DNA of 64,000 bases from Idiomarina sp. GTDB lineage: Bacteria > Pseudomonadota > Gammaproteobacteria > Enterobacterales > Alteromonadaceae. This document shows positions 63,353-64,000 of this stretch, piece after piece (within the stretch, counting starts at the first letter, position 1; every line of letters starts with the position of its first letter). Under the pieces are notes generated by a model that was not told the DNA's origin, made no database searches, and worked only from the letters and a program-made list of their open reading frames with translations. Location: NCBI GenBank assembly GCA_022565355.1, contig JAIUMU010000005.1, forward strand, positions 62,001 to 126,000. Reading direction: 5' to 3'. The position numbers and the translations under genes are program-made.

Positions 63353-64000
63353 CTATAGCTGCCAGCGGCTCTCTCCAACGTTGTTGCCTAGCAGTAAATC
63401 CCTTAAAACATCACACTCTTCGCGAATCACTTGGCCCACGAAAGGGTAAAAATCATTGTTCTGTAGCGTGCGTGCGCTTACTGCGGGTGGCACAAAACGC
63501 CCCATCTCTTGCATGAAATCCCGCTTTGTTTCTTCAGAGCTAACTATATCTTGAGCATGTGTATTTATATTTTGTAAAAAGTGCTCAAGTGATTTCGAAC
63601 GCATAGCGAGTTTCTTTGCAACATAATCAGCATTTTGCGGAACGCCTTTTTGCTTCAACCAAATAATATCCCATACATCTCGTGGCTTTATCCGCCGCTC
63701 GCGGAAAGCAAAAGCTACCATTTTATCCGCCAATATTTCTTCTAAGGTCTGCACTGGAATCGGCAAACCGGCAATCGGTGATTCGATATCATAATGGTTA
63801 ACTACCGAACGCTTCTGCACTTGCAGTGAATCGTATGCACACACATCAATATGCATTTTCTGCGAAGGGAGGTCTGCCCTGCCTGGGTGCGTTTCCAAAG
63901 TAACTTTCCAAGTTGATGTATCACTATTCGAAGACCTAGGTTCACGCGCAGTAACCTGTAACCCATATTTCCCCGCAATACCTTTTTGTAACTCAGCAGC
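63353..64000 (-). CDS. AbiEii/AbiGii-type nucleotidyltransferase (5' end outside window)
   Basis: The frame stays open to the window edge, beyond the ORF-track TTG start. 215 codons are visible. LQKGIAGKYGLQVTARE, HIDVCAYDSLQ, LEEILADKMVAFAFRERRIKPRDVWDIIWL match AbiEii toxins (type IV TA), though the GSxxDxD site lies outside. The antitoxin partner is not within the window. It is convergent with the HExxH gene, with 4 nt between. Confidence 0.82.
   Translation of the reverse strand, partial: AAELQKGIAGKYGLQVTAREPRSSNSDTSTWKVTLETHPGRADLPSQKMHIDVCAYDSLQVQKRSVVNHYDIESPIAGLPIPVQTLEEILADKMVAFAFRERRIKPRDVWDIIWLKQKGVPQNADYVAKKLAMRSKSLEHFLQNINTHAQDIVSSEETKRDFMQEMGRFVPPAVSARTLQNNDFYPFVGQVIREECDVLRDLLLGNNVGESRWQL

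Noticed and set aside
1-64000. CRISPR arrays, tRNA or rRNA genes, IS elements, prophage
   Set aside because: No direct-repeat arrays, cloverleaf-like segments, transposase or phage structural genes were seen on reading both strands.

Overview
The window looks like chromosome of a marine gammaproteobacterium of the Alteromonadales type (Idiomarinaceae, Alteromonadaceae or a neighbour). The case rests on protein content: a HexR-controlled Entner-Doudoroff set, large TonB receptors, a LacI-controlled beta-glucan locus, many c-di-GMP proteins, a CLCA_X protein and a Lacal_2735 protein. No rRNA, tRNA, IS element, prophage or CRISPR array was seen. The species cannot be fixed from the sequence alone.

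Layout. 1-8.3 kb: a cut-off 5'-nucleotidase lipoprotein, an MFS transporter, an iron-storage operon (bfd and two bacterioferritin subunits behind a probable Fur box), a 2OG-Fe(II) oxygenase, a TPR-GGDEF cyclase and three secreted proteins. 8.3-23.3 kb is rich in signalling: two more diguanylate cyclases, a LysR/SbtA-type pair, then a run of HTH-REC, REC-GGDEF*-EAL, Hpt, a degenerate EAL gene broken by an in-frame stop, a GAF hybrid kinase, a Cache kinase and a lone receiver. 23.3-34.9 kb: a 3-methyladenine glycosylase-like protein, a yaiI-frdABCD run (fumarate reductase), a DUF2442-HTH antitoxin-like protein, an M24 peptidase, a heme-binding lipoprotein and a LysR/pirin/isochorismatase group.

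34.9-48.6 kb is a beta-glucan (laminarin-type) utilisation locus: LacI regulator, GPH symporter and GH1 on one strand, FucP-type permease and GH3 on the other, then GH16 and a 992-aa TonB receptor. Two copies of the palindrome ATGAAAGCGCTTTCAT mark its two control regions; one is the core of a perfect 36-bp palindrome. 48.6-56.4 kb carries gap, hexR, zwf, pgl, edd, glk and eda, with two HexR boxes between hexR and zwf. Together the two loci can take extracellular beta-glucan to pyruvate and glyceraldehyde-3-phosphate.

56.4-60.3 kb is a predicted zinc-starvation module: a DUF1826 gene with oxygenase-like residues, a methyltransferase, and a ZnuD-like TonB receptor, with a Zur-like box at each end. 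60.3-64 kb holds a cold-shock protein, vapBC with a clear operator, a three-gene cassette (membrane protein, Cro/C1 HTH, HExxH protein) and an AbiEii-type gene cut by the window end.

The most notable items are the nonsense-broken EAL gene, the two bacterioferritins with complementary active sites, the long palindromic operator and the repeat-built GH16, the Zur-bounded oxygenase-methyltransferase pair, and the membrane/HTH/HExxH cassette in the toxin-antitoxin-rich end.
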